Shown one piece after another: positions 44,266-58,153 of a stretch of 64,000 nt of DNA; the first letter of the stretch is position 1; every line of letters starts with the position of its first letter. Under the pieces are notes generated by a model. It was not told where the DNA came from. It did not search any database and saw nothing but the letters and a program-made list of their open reading frames with translations. This stretch comes from Monarcha castaneiventris obscurior (lineage: Eukaryota; Chordata; Aves; Passeriformes; Monarchidae): NCBI GenBank assembly GCA_026261815.1, contig JAMPIT010000566.1, positions 27,181,001 through 27,245,000 of the forward strand. The letters are read 5' to 3'. The translations under genes and the position numbers were made by a program.

Positions 44266-46519
44266 TGGTAAGAAAAAGGGCAAAATCGTGCATTCAGTAG
44301 TTCACTTGAACTACATTGACTGGGAACCAAATCTTGGGATACAAAATTATGTGCATATGACCCACAGTTAGGGAACATCCTTAGAAGTTACTGGCAAACT
44401 CATGACAGTAATTACCATCATACCTTCAAAATATTAGACTTTTAAGATCCATTTTTCAGAGGAAAAAATTGGGTTTAAGTAAAAGTTTCAAAGAAAATGT
44501 AGGATTTCTTCTATTAGAAGTCAGCAGACATTAGTGTAGTTCCACTGGAAATTAACTTGGCCCATTGTGCTTTTCCCTGGCTTAAAAGCTAGACTACTAA
44601 AAGCCAATAGGTCTATTTTTGATCAGAATCAGACTTTGAATCTCATACATTTCTGTTAACTTCAATGGATTTACTGTATTTTTGTATAATGGAGATTAGA
44701 ATTTGTCTTGTGGTCTGAATGTAATTTAAAAGAATTATGCAGAAAGACAAGGCAAGTAAAGCTCCTGTCAAAAGGTTAGAAAAATCAATAGGCAGAGCAG
44801 AAAATAAAGTAGTAAAAAGGGTATTAAAACCCTCAAAAGTTAAAATGTCATTTTGATATGGAAGAGAGGAATTTTGCTGAGAAACTGTGTTATGTAGCAC
44901 AAGCTATCTCTATGAATAGGCAATCAGCCTCATGCCTCTTGGAAGAGCGTTGTGCACAGTTGTGTAACATAGACCTTTTTTGCACTCTTGGTGTAACTTT
45001 GGCCCTTCAGAATTAATCATTCTCTTTTGATATGCAAAAGTGCTGAAAAGACACTGCAAGGTTCCCTTTCCACTAAAATGTAAGTTGTCTTTGCTGACCA
45101 TGTATGACAGTCATGTCCTTTTGCTTAGATGAAATCAGATATTCTTCATTTATTTTCCTATCTGTAGTTGCAAGTGATTTTTTATTACAGTTAAAGATAT
45201 TAATGTATTATATGGAAAGTTCTATTATGAAATTATTTTCTCAGAATATGTTTCATTATAAATCATCTAATGATTACCCAAAACAACCATCTTAAACTTT
45301 CAAAATTTTTTACATATTTTCCTAAATATTTATGAAAGTGCATCCTTATTTCAAATAAGTTTTTTTTCCAGTATTTTCAAATAGATTTAAATTAAGTATC
45401 CGAATTTAAATGCAATCAATGCCTTAAAAATATTAGTAACAAAATGCATGTGACATTAATTTTTAGTTACACTTATCCTGCCTGGACTGATAAATACAGT
45501 TTTTATTTCTGTAAGCTTAACATAATTATCATATTAATTCCTTATTGTATAAATCTCAGGTTTCAGATAAAATTTAAATCTTTATCTCACTTTTATATGA
45601 GACTGTCTCTTTTTAAACCTAATAGCTGGCAGGAGATTCTGGTACTTACAGCACTGTCTTAATGTAAGTATTATTCCCCTTTTTTGTTTGAAAAAGAATA
45701 GAACCCTCTCTACCCTCTGAGAGCTCTAGAATTCAACAGGATTAATTGTAGCTGTTTTAAGTCCTGAATGATCTTCACTTTGGGTAAATTATATCACCTA
45801 GGGGAAAGCCTCTATATACAAGGACAACATATCATTGGAACAGGTCATGAGTTCCCATCATGGAACCTTCAGGAACTCTTCAAGTTAAGAAATCTAAAAT
45901 CCATTGCTAGTGGCAAGGATTGTCCTCTGAAATACATAAATTCTAGTTTTCAATATATCTATTAAAATAACACAGGACTGTGTGCCAAGAAGACTTTAGG
46001 GCTAGCAATCAGGGAATTTTTCTGGAAGCACTTAATTTAATGAAAAAGGTTCTTATGGGATACATTGCACGGCTGCCATGTATCACTAAATTTTTTGTGG
46101 CTTTTTTTTTGAATTTTGATGAAATTGGCCTTATTGTTGATCACACTTACTACCAACATGTTCAAAGATGGCTCCATTGTTACTTCTAAACATATTCTGA
46201 ACGCCGAACAGAAGGTCAAATATCACTTTATCTGAAGTAGTTGCCAGAAATGTCACTTGCAGTCTTGTGAAAACATTGAAAATTTCATAATGAAAAGGTC
46301 ATAACATGTTATCAGACACCTTGCAGAGGGAACTAAACCCAATTAAATTCAAGTTTAAAACAGAGATGGATTGAATAGTAATAGTACCATATCCAAGGAT
46401 ATGCAGATTTCCAATACCAAACATTAAGTAACAATCTTAAATAAAAATTAATATATAGACTGTTGTGGTTTTCCTTCCAATCATAAAGTTCTTATTTATG
46501 TCAAAAAAGAAAGACACTA
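44266..46519. other. AT-rich stretch without a recognised gene
   Basis: I see no repeat family, RNA gene or supported exon here. Confidence 0.3.
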
Positions 46520-46672
46520 AAGAATCTGATTCATGGAATACTAATTTGGAAGGGACCTCAAGGATCACCTGCTTCATCCTTTGTTGTGAAAAGTAGTCTA
46601 GAGAAGATGGCCCAGCACCCCAGCTGAATATTATTTGTTCAATGCTGGGGAAGAGTCCAGTGTTGGGGAAGA
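46520..46672 (-). mobile_element. CR1 3' end, antisense
   Basis: The plus strand reads ggaagggacctcaaggatca, then tagtctagagaagatggccc agreeing with a bird CR1 subfamily end, and ccagtgttggggaaga. Confidence 0.75.
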
Positions 46673-49100
46673 TGAAATAATGTCTGAATCTAAATGTACT
46701 TTATCTGACATTGAGCAAAGAGGAGTTGTAGATCCTGCAGTTTTATTCTCAAAAACAACCAGCAAAATCTGGCCTGCACCTGACTTTAAAGATATTCACT
46801 CATTGCATCAAATTAAAAAAACTAATCTGATTACAAATAATTGCATTTTTGCATATAATACTTCCCCATCCTATAAACTCATTCCACATTTATCAGTAAA
46901 CTACCCCCCCCAGACCAACAAACTAAAGTATATGTTATATTGTTTTGCTTATCTTCTAACAGATTCTTTCTAAGATTCTGAGGTAAAAGTTTAAAAATAA
47001 ATATTTCTTATAAGTACAGCTTGACACTGTTGTGAAGAATGTAAAATATTCACAAAGGAAATGCATATTAGTGGAGTCACAATTTCCTTAATCACTAATT
47101 AAAATTTGCTGTGTCAATGGGGCATACATTTGGTTTATACACCAGTTTTGACTGATATATAACAGGCAGGAGTATAACTATTGTATGTACCAGTTTCATA
47201 CTTTTTTTTTTTTACATACCTTGGAAAAAAATATCTCATGCCATGGACATTAGTAATGCGATACAGAAATCAGAGTTCAAATCTGCACTGGTCATCTAAA
47301 GTTTTTACTTTTATCAGCATTGTCACTGAGGTCAATACACAGTCCTATTTACAGGCACACTAACTTTGAATAATGAATATAAAGTATTGGTCTATATTGG
47401 TTTTTCTTGCTTAATAACATGATGTGTTATTAAGCTGAACTATATATTCATAGGTAGAGTATATATACTATTGAACACCAGAGAGGCTTCAAATACCTCC
47501 TGCCCTGACTGCTACAGGACAGTGAAGTGTCTGCAGTTATAACAATATAGAGCCACTCTCCCTTTTCCTCTTTTATTTGCAAATTGCATTAAAATATTTT
47601 CTGTGACTGCTCTATATTTTACTACACAAATTGATTTTTTTTTACACATGTTCAAACACACATATATTCAGAAGAAAAGCTAAAAAATATTTCCAAAATT
47701 GAAAATCTGAGCAGATTTTTCCATTTAGGTGTAGAAAAGGAACTTTGATATCAGAGGAGAGTAAGTTTAGAATTTTCTCTCGACCATCTCCTTCTTCCTT
47801 CCTCTATATCAATATATAAATCTCAATGTGTGTGTAGACGTGTGCAGAAAATGAATTATGTTTGTTTTAGGAAGAGGTGTACAGCCTGAGGACTGTGCCC
47901 GAAAATGAGGAAGAAAAATATCTAGCTTCACAGATCTACAATTTCTGGTTTTCCTTTCATGAGTGCTTACAGAGGAACAGAATCCATTTCAAAAGAGAAC
48001 AGTCAGCCTTGTTTATGTTTAGAGAACTGTTACACTTTTCTAATGAAATACCATCAAGTAAATAATAAGAAAATAAAATAATGAATAACAGAACAAAAAA
48101 TCCATATAGCAAACCAAAACTCTTTACAGCAGAAAGTGTTCTACATTTAGATTTTTTTGAAAAAACATATTAAAAAATCTACATTTTATTCCTTTCTCAA
48201 TGTTTGCTTTTACCGTTACATTGCCTATATATTGTTTAATCTTATAACCTTTACATAAAATGTTTTTTCCATAAACTCAGCACCTATTCAAACATGCAAA
48301 AAATAACTTACATAGCTTTCTGTCAGTAGAACATAATAATGAAATGCTCAGCACTACTTGTTTCCTTGAAATAACTCATGGATAAGCTGATCAGTGTCCT
48401 CAGATTTATTGGAAATACAGAATTATATAGTGTAAAAGAGATTTTGTGATTTTTCAGATGTCATTGGTATTTTGGGGTATTATCAGTACTTCTTTGAATC
48501 CTGCTTCTGTCTCCAGTATGGACCATCTTTTAAAATTTACCTGACTTATCTTTTAGCTTACAAACAAAATCAAAAAAATAATCTCATCACTACTTATTTC
48601 ATTTTATTTACCATTATTCATCTAGTGAAAGCCAAAACCACACCTCCTTGAAAAACAAAATTCCATTTTAGAGATAATGAAACCTGTTCCTTCTAACTAC
48701 AGAAATTTCCTGGCCAGAAGTGGTCAAGTATATTTGGTGGTTTATGTATTTATACATATGTATTTATATGTTGTATATGTATATGATGTATTTATATATG
48801 TATATGATGTATTTAATTCTCTAAAATACTTATCATCATTAAGATTGATTTTCCTTAAATGTAAACTGCAAATGTGACCATTTTCATCTAAACTGGAAGA
48901 GTAGCAAGACACAAAATTTTCCCTAGATTTTGTTATGGAGCTACATCTAGAGAATGGAAAAGTTTAGTCAGCATTGTAGAGAGCTGTACTCTGAGATGCA
49001 GAAATTCATGGTATCCAACATAGTTTCTCTCTTTTTTAGTCATTACAGGTACATTTTTCTGTGTTCCCAGTATTCAAAAGCATAAAGTGCACAGCTATGT
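46673..49100. other. AT-rich stretch without a recognised gene
   Basis: It holds a short AT-rich tandem near 48770-48815 (tatatgtatatgatgtattt twice). One plus-strand exon-like segment (47871-48057) is discussed under findings. Confidence 0.3.
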
Positions 49101-49429
49101 CATCTGTTTTCTTCCCATGGTTTGCAATTGTTCTGTAGTGGGGATGGGGGGGTGAGGTGAGACTGAGCTGGTGCAGGGGGCTTCTATGGATCTCAGTAAG
49201 AAAGACCTGGCAAAAATGGCTTAGTAGCATAAGTGCTTTAATAAGACAGAATAAGTGAAGGAATACAGTTAGTGAATAAACCTTCTTTCCCTATGGGCAC
49301 CTTTTTGAGTAGCATTGGACAGGGCCCATTTGGATTTTTTTCTGCTGCTCAGCAAAGACAAGAGCAGATCCTAACCACGGGGTGAAGCTCTCCGTTTCGG
49401 TCCTTTGAGCTACTATCCAATTCCCTCAT

Positions 49430-49487
49430 AAGGAAACTATTCTAAAGAATGTCCTCACAAGGAAACTATTCTAAAGAATGTCCTCAC
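49430..49487. repeat. Perfect 29-bp tandem duplication
   Basis: Two identical copies, 49430-49458 and 49459-49487, each starting aaggaaactattctaaag. A third copy begins and breaks off. It lies in a slightly GC-richer block (49130-49700) that may be an old LTR. Confidence 0.95.
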
Positions 49488-50083
49488 AAGGACTTGTTGC
49501 TGCACAGGCCACACAGGTGACATACTTTCACCTTGCCCAGCAACGTGAGCAGCACAGCACGGGCGTGTGCCCTCTCACGTTGATTGCCACATACTGCCTA
49601 CCTTTCCCAAATCTAAGTTACAGACTACCTTATTTGCATACTAGCTTCTCAAGCCCTAAATGTGAGTCCAAGTAGAGTAGACATGTCCACTGGCTCCTCA
49701 AATACTGTATCTTCCACAGTGCTCCTCATCCACACTACCAATTTCTTTTTTCTTCAGTAGAAGATGCATAGTGTGATTATTAATTACTGAATTTTTCACA
49801 AACTGTAGTACATAGTAATTACAGATGTTATAAATTAACCATGTGGTCCTACTCCACAATTAAAAAATTAAGGCTGTAAAAAACCTCTACTCAGTAAAAG
49901 AGATGTTCACAATAAATAGCATTCTTTCCTTTTGGAGTCTCTCACTCAACAGCTCTCTAAAGCAGTATTTGAAACCATTGCACTGGGGAAATTCTCTGGT
50001 GCAGTTTGAATATGGAAATAGATAAAGGTTTGCTGGAAAGGAAGAGTAAGGCAGCCTTTAGTATGCTGTCCAGTGTAAGGTTC

Positions 50084-50426
50084 TGTCGCCCTGGTTTTCA
50101 CAGTGCTCCATGTTTTTACTTTTGTAGTAGAAGTTCTCATGCTCTTTCTATAAACATAGCTCTTGTTTTCTAACCAGCTAAGAATGTTTACTGAACTTTT
50201 AGATAGTTGTTCATTCCTTTCTCCAAGGCGGAGAAAGGTGATAGACTGTGTTCCTATCCTGTAAAATGCTAGAGGTGTTAACCTCATCCACCAATGTATG
50301 ATTGTTTTAGAAGAGGTATAAAAGTGTGATAATAAAGGTGGGCAGGGCCCTTTTCGCTCTGCTCGATGGTCTGACCTGCTGCTACCTGCTGTTTGAGTCT
50401 GCGTGTTCACGTCCGACACTGCGACA
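50084..50426 (+). mobile_element. Solo ERVK-type LTR with exact 6-bp target-site duplication
   Basis: It starts TGTCGCCCTGG and ends ACACTGCGACA. AGGTTC flanks it on both sides (50078-50083 and 50427-50432). In order on the plus strand it has CCAAT (50291), TATAAAAG (50317) and AATAAA (50331), then a U5-like end. This is a complete U3-R-U5 layout of 343 bp. There is no primer binding site or internal sequence, so it is a solo LTR. Confidence 0.9.
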
Positions 50427-50432
50427 AGGTTC

Positions 50433-53039
50433 ATTCTTATATACTGCCCTGCTTGTCTTTTCACCTCCCAAGAAGTAGAGCTCTGCTGGTGGGAAATCAT
50501 GGAAGTCTCCTGAGACTGCCTACAAGGACAAAGAGATCATTTAGTCAACTTGCAAATTACATTCTGCAAAAACATTGTTCCTACTTTCATTCAGTTAAAA
50601 AGATCTTCACATTCTACCTTGAAATACTGCTAAATTTTCTTCTGCTTCGCTACAATGGAGTGGTAAAAGTAAAAACTCAAAATGTCTATCTCTTCTAATA
50701 GAACAGAAGGTCACATGGAAAAGGAATTTCATTAGAGTGTACCAATCTGTATTGAAATGTATGGGACTATGAAAAAAACATATAAATTTTGTACAAAATA
50801 CAAGAAATATTTTCTTGTTATGCATATGCCTCTCTCAAATATTATAAGTCCAAGTCTTCTGTGCACACATGCTCTCAAACAGAGTGGCTCAAAAACTGTG
50901 ATAAGATTATAGGTATTATAATGGTGAATAGCTGACCCTGTAACAAAGAATGTTAATTATCTGCATCCTATATAAAAGAGCATATAAACTTCAGTAGGAA
51001 ATTTTGGAAAATTCCTCAGAAGTAAAAAGGATTTGAAATGAGGGTTGACAGTGCAAAATGAAAGTAATGAACCCCTTGAATTAATAAAAAGATTAGTTTT
51101 GAATATCATTTAGGAAAACAAAAACTTGAACTAATTTAATCAAGAAATAACAACAGGCCCCAAGGAACACCATCAGAATTCCAGAATTACCTACAAAAGT
51201 AAATCAGTATAGAAAATCTGATAAAATCTCGGTTATTAATAAATTAGCTTATTTATGTCAGAACAGAATTAATTTCATGTATCCTGCAGTTGCTGGTAAT
51301 AAAACCAGGCCTTCAATGATTCAGTACCTTCCACTTGTTTTGGCTTTGAAGGTGTGGTGTGGGCCATAATACCAATTTATATTCGGTGTAGGGATTCTTG
51401 CCTACTTTCTGTATGAATCAATGAGTAAATAGACCACAAAAGTTTTTTTCAGTTTGCTGGCCAATTGAGCTAACAGTGATCCTCATTCAGGGTGCTGAGG
51501 ACCATGTGCTGGAGAAAGCTAAACCCTGAGAAACTATCTGCAAATCTTCATATAGTTATTTTCCGGAATATACTGGGTTAAGATGCGCTCATCAGTTATC
51601 CACTTAAAGCTGTGGCAGATTGTGGTCAGCTGTTATACATCCACAAAATTCCCACCGTAAAGAAAGAGAGTTTTGATATAAACAAGCAAATCTACAACTG
51701 AAAAAAAAGTCCAAGTCTATGAAAAATCTGACAAGTCTATTTGGAAGCACTGAATTTTGAGACTTTTATTTTCTCAAAATCTTGGGCTTATAAGACTTCA
51801 CAATTCTATATCTACAGCAAGGAGAATTCAGCTGAATGGAAATAAAAGATATGAGAATTAAACCTGTGAAGAATCAGTACAGATGATTCATATTCATGCA
51901 CACCTACAAGAATTTTTGTAGAAAAAGAATAATTAAAAAATTTGCAGTGCAGATTTTTGAAAGTTGTTTTAAAGAACGATGTGATAAGAAAAATGTTATT
52001 TACACAGTATTAATGAATACAGGCCTAAACCGCATACAAAGGTTATTTTACATTGCCTTTCCTTGATTAAAATGTAGAAAAAATTGTTGTTGTAAAGCCA
52101 GATTAGACTTCATGCATTTATTTTACAACATGAAGCAGAATTCTAATAAGAAACATGGCAAATCCAAGAGACTTGCATATAAAAATACAGTATAAATTAC
52201 TCCTTCATCTGAATACATCCTCAGGGTCAACACACACTATTATCCAGTGCTTCTTTATTATGCAGTTCTCTACCATTATTCAATATTGTCCATAATACTT
52301 CTACTATTTCTATTATCACTATAAAAGTAAAGATTGGATTCTATTTTTAGTTCTCATCTTGAATTGCTTTTTGAGTCTGGAAAAGGTGCCTATCTTTATT
52401 TCTTTTAAGAGAAAAAATGATTATGAATAATGGCTTCCTTTGAATGCTGCCTTTCTTTTGAATAATGCTCTGCAGGTGAAACAGCTTCATGGCTTGACCT
52501 AAAGTCTACTGAGTTCAATAAGAAGCTTTTTACTGACTTCAATGAGTTTTGGGTCAAAATACTTATGTAAAAATGAATAATACTGAGCAACCCACTTTTT
52601 ATTTTGGGAAATGCCACCAAATTTTTCTTTGAAATTCAATTCATAGTACTGTTTTATTAACCCCTTCAAGTGTTAATATTTCAAGTTTTAGATTCTGAAT
52701 TGAAAGCCATATGTAACTGGCCACAGTACAGGGAAAAAAAAAAAAATGATATGTCCTAAAAGATTATTTGAAATATCAACTAAATTTAAATTGACCAATT
52801 TGGTACTGTCACTAACACGTAATCAAGAAAACCACTAAAATTTGGGGTTTTTTACTGGAGTGAAATAAATTACAAAGGGAAAAAATGGAATGGTATTGTG
52901 TTTTGGCACACATTGACAAGTTAGCTTTCTGAAGGGCAGGACAGATTGATTTCAACTGAAGAATTCTCACTAGATTGTGTTACTTTCCTGGTTTTCTTGT
53001 ATCACTGAGATCAGAATTACCCCAACAGACTTGTCAGGA
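50433..53039. other. AT-rich stretch without a recognised gene
   Basis: It holds the first copy of a short dispersed repeat (51556-51638), listed separately. No other feature is seen. Confidence 0.3.
51556..51638 (+). repeat. Short dispersed repeat, copy 1
   Basis: About 80 bp matching 55920-56003 in the same orientation, including aatatactgggtt and the longer exact word gttatccacttaaagctgtg. Confidence 0.85.
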
Positions 53040-53330
53040 TTATAATACTCTCTTACATGTTCTCATGCCTCTCTTCAGCTGTAGTTGCTCAGATTTCCCC
53101 CCTCTTCTTAAATAGGTTATCCCAGAGGTGCTGCCACTGCCAGTGATGGGCTCAGCCTCAGCCAGTGAAGGATCTATATTGGATCCAGCTGGTATTAGCT
53201 CTGTCAGATAAGGGGGAAGCTTCTGGCAGCTTCTTACCCCTGCAGCTCCACTGCTACAAAAAAAAAAAAAAAAAAACAACAACAAACAAACCCAAAAAAA
53301 CCAAACCAAGCCAAAACCACAAATCCAAAA
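53040..53330. mobile_element. LTR-like fragment followed by A-rich tract
   Basis: 53100-53255 contains words I associate with a bird LTR (gatgggctcagcctcagcca, gggggaagcttctggcagct). An (A)n run and CAA-rich sequence follow (53257-53330). Family and orientation are uncertain. Confidence 0.4.
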
Positions 53331-54431
53331 AAGGTGACACCTGTGCTATTTTATCCTTTAACTGAACGTCTTCAGTTATTGTGAGTTTAAAAAAGAGAGC
53401 ATATATAAGTAAAATGCTAAAAAGTGACCAAGCTGGTTATGAAAGAAACAAGCAAACAGAAATTAAATGGGCTGGATTTAAATGGTGTAAGTTCACTGGA
53501 AGTTAAGACTCCGGATCATCAAAAAAAAAAAAAATCCCAAAATCTAACAAAAACCAGATCTGTCATGTTTAAAATGTCAGCTATTTTTCTATTTACCTTG
53601 TGGGTAATGCCTTTCGATGCATAGTACAAGCAACGGAATTTGATTCCTAATTTTCAGAAATGTTGTAAACAAAGAACTTTTGTACTTTTAGAAGCAGATT
53701 TATTGAATAAACATGGTATAAATCAGTAATCTGAAATATATTTACTTCCTGAAGGAGATCAGCAGCAGCTGTTTCTGTTTCTCTCATTTCACTTTAACAA
53801 GGACAACAAGAGTTCTAGCAAAGTTGATCAACTGAAGCTGTCATGAATTTACCCTTTTCATCCTCAAAATAGGTATGTACTAATCTACTTTTATTTTAGT
53901 TAAATATCCAGGGTTTTTTTTTCTTATTTGTATGAATTTTTGGTTGACATCAGCACAAACACAAACAATTACAGTTGTAGAATCTGTAAAAGAAACTGTG
54001 TGAGGCACTGCATAAAATATCTGAACTATCTGAATGAAGCATTCTGTTCTATGAGGGAGAACTGTTATTTAAAATCTGTACCTTTTTTTTATATAAAATT
54101 AAAAAATAAAAATTGGTCGCTGAATGTGGAAATTAACATTTGATGGCAGTTTGAATAAAAGCAGCAGAAAAAAACTAGGGGAAGATGTGTGGTGCCTCTG
54201 ACTGAGCCCTGTGTTGATTCCAAACTGCAGTTTCCAGACTGCAGATGCTAAAAAGGTAGAAGCAGAGAAATTCTTCAGCCTTTTCTCAATATTCTGTGAG
54301 AACACTGCTTTCACATGCAGACTAGATGAAAACAGCAAGGACGGTTTTGTAAACTATCTTTATCTGTGCACCTGGGTTCTGTTTTGCAGAATTGTTATGG
54401 GACACATTGGAAAAAAATATTTTTCAGTGGG

Positions 54432-54607
54432 TGTTGTGGGTTCTAGCCAACCGCTACGAGAGGCAGATGATCAATGACCAATGCTCTTATGTCATGCTAG
54501 AGAACTGGGGTATAAAAATGGGTCTGTAGAGGAATAAATGGCTCATGCCATTCTTTTCCTGGACTTGGACTGTGTTGTTTTTCGCTGTTCTCGGTACAAC
54601 AGCGACA
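54432..54607 (+). mobile_element. Short solo LTR, ends approximate
   Basis: It has CCAAT (54478), TATAAAA (54511) and AATAAA (54533) in order, then a U5-like tail ending ttctcggtacaacagcgaca, similar in style to the LTR at 50084. It starts TGTTGTGGG. No clean duplication was found at the ends. Confidence 0.65.
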
Positions 54608-54610
54608 TCA

Positions 54611-57600
54611 GAGAAGTCCCAAAAACATTCCTGTGTGTGGCCAAACAGCTGGAGGCTGGCATGTTTGAAAACTTACCTGACTATCTGTCTGAACAGAATA
54701 AATGCATAGGAGCTTACTGGGCATAATGTTATGCTCAAGAGAGCTAAGTAGTAAAGGCAGGAAACTTTTTTACCTTTTTGACTGGTTTTGTATTAAAAGC
54801 ACAATTCTAAGATACTGAGGCAGAGGAATGGAAGTGAATTTAAGAGAAAATTAAAGAAAAGCTACTGAAATAAGTTTAATAGCAACTATGACATGGTCTA
54901 GTGCTGGAGATATCTCAGACCCATAAGAGATTAAAGTCCCAAGGGAGTGTAAAGTTAAAATTTCATACTGCTTCAGTTATTAATAGAATCTTCTCTTCAG
55001 AGCTGACATAATTTGTAAAGCACATTAGGTTTTTGCACCATATTTATACAACAACAAAACCATTGAAAATAACAAACAAACATATTTTATTAGGGTAAGG
55101 AGAAAACTAAAAAAAGAAATAACTTCTTAGTATGTCTGGATCATTTCCACAGTACTGCCATATGGCAGATTCATCTAATGTGCAGCAAAGCTGCAATAAT
55201 TTGTGATTGTTTTAGGCAAATCTGGCAACTGTTTACTAAAGATAACAGAATCTAACCTTTTAGTGGATCTGGTGCTATACTCTCAGCATGCACAATCTTC
55301 CAATGGTCCTACGTATTTCAGGGGTGGAAAGTAGTTCAAGTGGTTTACAAAGATCAGAGATCATTTTTCTCAATGGCCATAGCCAAAGAATGACTGGAGC
55401 TTCCTTTCTGCTTTCTTTGATATGAAGAAAGGTAGGTAAAAGATGTGTAAGTGTAAGCTTGAATACACAACTGAGGAAAGAAGAGGTCACTAAGTTACCA
55501 AATGCAATGAAATCACAAAATATGGCTGCTAGGTCTGTAAGTGTACACTGTACCTTGAAAATGCTTATATAAGAATAAACAAATAAAAAACTATAACTCA
55601 GCAGTGGTCTTGCATAACAAACCAGCTCTGAGGTACTTATAACTATTTACATAATAAAGATTCATCCTGACTCATACTATTAATTACTTTATAAGAATCT
55701 AGTTCTGTCATAGTTCAAACCAGAAATCTCTCCTTTTCTAGTCTTGTATTCTTGCTGGTGGTAGAGCTAACACTCTTCTGACCAAGAAAATGAGGCAAAT
55801 TTTAGAAGCAAACTTTTCAGAAAAACTAAACCAGGGTAACAAAATACTTTCTGAAAATGATGATTGTGTTAATGCAAGGAATGTAGCAACATCACATGAC
55901 ATGAATCTTTAATTCAGAATTATTTTCCAGAATATACTGGGTTGAGATGCACTCATGAGTTATCCACTTAAAGCTGTGGAAAATTGTGGTCAGTTCTTAT
56001 ATAGCAACTCCAGAATTCAGAATGTTTTAGGCAATAATTCAGAATTATTACATATTTTGTGGGCATTATAAAACAACAAAATCCTTGCAGTGCATTTCTT
56101 TGCCAGTCTTCCAGAAATGTTACAATACAACCAAGGTTTGCAGATTTTAAGGAATAGCAGAGCAAATTAAAAAAAAAAAAGGGTCCAGTTTTCTTGATAT
56201 TTGTGCTTCTATATTCAAGCTTTCATGATACTTCCATGTAGAACATAAAAACCCCAATATTTTAGACTGCTTTTGTTTTGTTTATGTCACAGTCTCCATG
56301 TGAAAAAGACTATTAATTTCTATTTATAGTATAGATAGTATTTATAGTACAGAAGTATTGATACCTCAACATATATAATTGACAATGATTCCTATTATTA
56401 TTTAGTATCTATCAGTACAGTATTAAGGGACAGATTTAAGATGCCTAGGAAGTGGACTTCCAGTTTGAAAATATCATAACATTTCTCTGCTGTGGCCCAG
56501 TGTAGTTGAGCATCCAGTGTACAAGAAGTCTGATGCATGCAGTATAAAGATGTTCTGCACAAAGTCTGCTCACTTGCTTCTTCCCAGTTTTGCAGACTAT
56601 GAATCAGTTATCAAATAGAATACTATTTTGCTAGACCAGTTATTTTCAAACTTTTTTTCTTTCTTTTTCAAATTTGCAGGTAGATAAAATATTTCCACTG
56701 GAGAAGCAGACCTTTGAATAGCAAATTTTAAGTCAGTCAAAAATAAGCTTATTTTTCAGTCGCCTTTCATATTTCTCTTGGTGTTACCTGATTAATGCTG
56801 CAATTCAGAAACTAAACACTTAAACCCACTGTAGCTGGTGTTGTAGAGAAGCTGAAGAAAAATCTACCCTTAACAAAGATATAGTAAATTCTGCATTAAA
56901 TTGAGCAAGGTGATAAAGACATACGAGTTAAGAGAATCATAAAGTCATAAGGCAATAACAGGGGTCTATTTGTGGGTCACTGCATTCACCTTCAGGACAG
57001 TAGCTGTTCTGAAGATTCTGTTTTCTGGTGAAATAATGGATTTCAAGAGGGATTTCAAGCAGATCAATGGTGTTGCTTTGTGAGTATTTGTGGGAAATCC
57101 TCACAGCCAGAGTAAAATAACAGAAATATATTAAAATTTGTTTACTTTTTGTTTACAACACACACTGTATTATAATGTAATTGTTTCAGCAGTGTGTCTT
57201 CTAGTAGCAATAATGGTTCTAGTATTTTTTATTGAGTGTTTGTCATTTAAACACTAATTCAATTGCCTTTGCAAATATTTGCTTTCTAGCTGTTACCAGG
57301 AAGCTCAGCACAATGCACCTTTTGAATCAAATCAGACAATCCATATCATTTCACTCAGTGTCTTCCGCAGGATTACTTGGAGAAGTAAGCCTTAGGTGAG
57401 GAATTTAACAGTCTAGGGACTCTGTCTTATTAAAAATCCTCCGTTTGCTTTTGTCTAAAAAAACCCTAATGTCTGAGCTTCAGATTGAACTAAATAAAGT
57501 CACTAATTTTTTTTCTGTTTCTTAGGATGTTGAGCATATACTTTGATAGCATGTTTCAACCACTGCTTTGTTTTTCATATCACAGCTTCTACAACCAGGC

Positions 57601-58153
57601 ATTTGTGTGAGGTTAATAATCATCACAGAATGCAATTCTAAGATGTTCTGCTAGTGTGCATATTGGCAAATGACAAGCCTGTATGCAGATGTTTGTAGAT
57701 GTTCTGCAGTTTCCTTAAGTACCAGAACAAACCCAGACTCTGTGATCACCTGCCGTGCTAATCCTAATTATCTTCATAATAGCAACACCTTGATGTTCAA
57801 CTTCTTAAATCAATGTGTGACATCTTGCCTCCATATTCATCAGCCATATAGTTTAGAATTAGGAATTAGAATTTTTTTCCCCTGTCCTTATGCCTAACAA
57901 TGAAACCTAATTTCTCATTTGGACTTCTCTTTTTATTGTCCAAAAACTGCAATTTATTTAGATTTTCCCTCCTAGATTGAAGCACCTGTCTGATTGCACC
58001 TTTACTCCTCATTGAGAAATATATCTGAATTACAACTTAGCGGTAAAGTTCACATGTAATACTCTTGACATTATAAAGTACTGTGAAACATCAGCATTCA
58101 TAAGTTCGCTGACTTACCTTCCTAAACCTAAGTACAGTGTCTTGCCAAGAAGT
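54611..58153. other. AT-rich stretch without a recognised gene
   Basis: It contains copy 2 of the short dispersed repeat. I see no other supported feature. Confidence 0.3.
55920..56003 (+). repeat. Short dispersed repeat, copy 2
   Basis: Partner of 51556-51638, at roughly 85% identity by eye; flanking sequence is unrelated. Confidence 0.85.

Noticed and set aside
44643..44900. Minus-strand open frame with a membrane-like hydrophobic stretch
   Set aside because: No splice context, no homologous motif and AT-rich codon bias; most likely chance.
49946..50500. 184-residue open frame on the minus strand
   Set aside because: Runs antisense through the solo LTR at 50084-50426.
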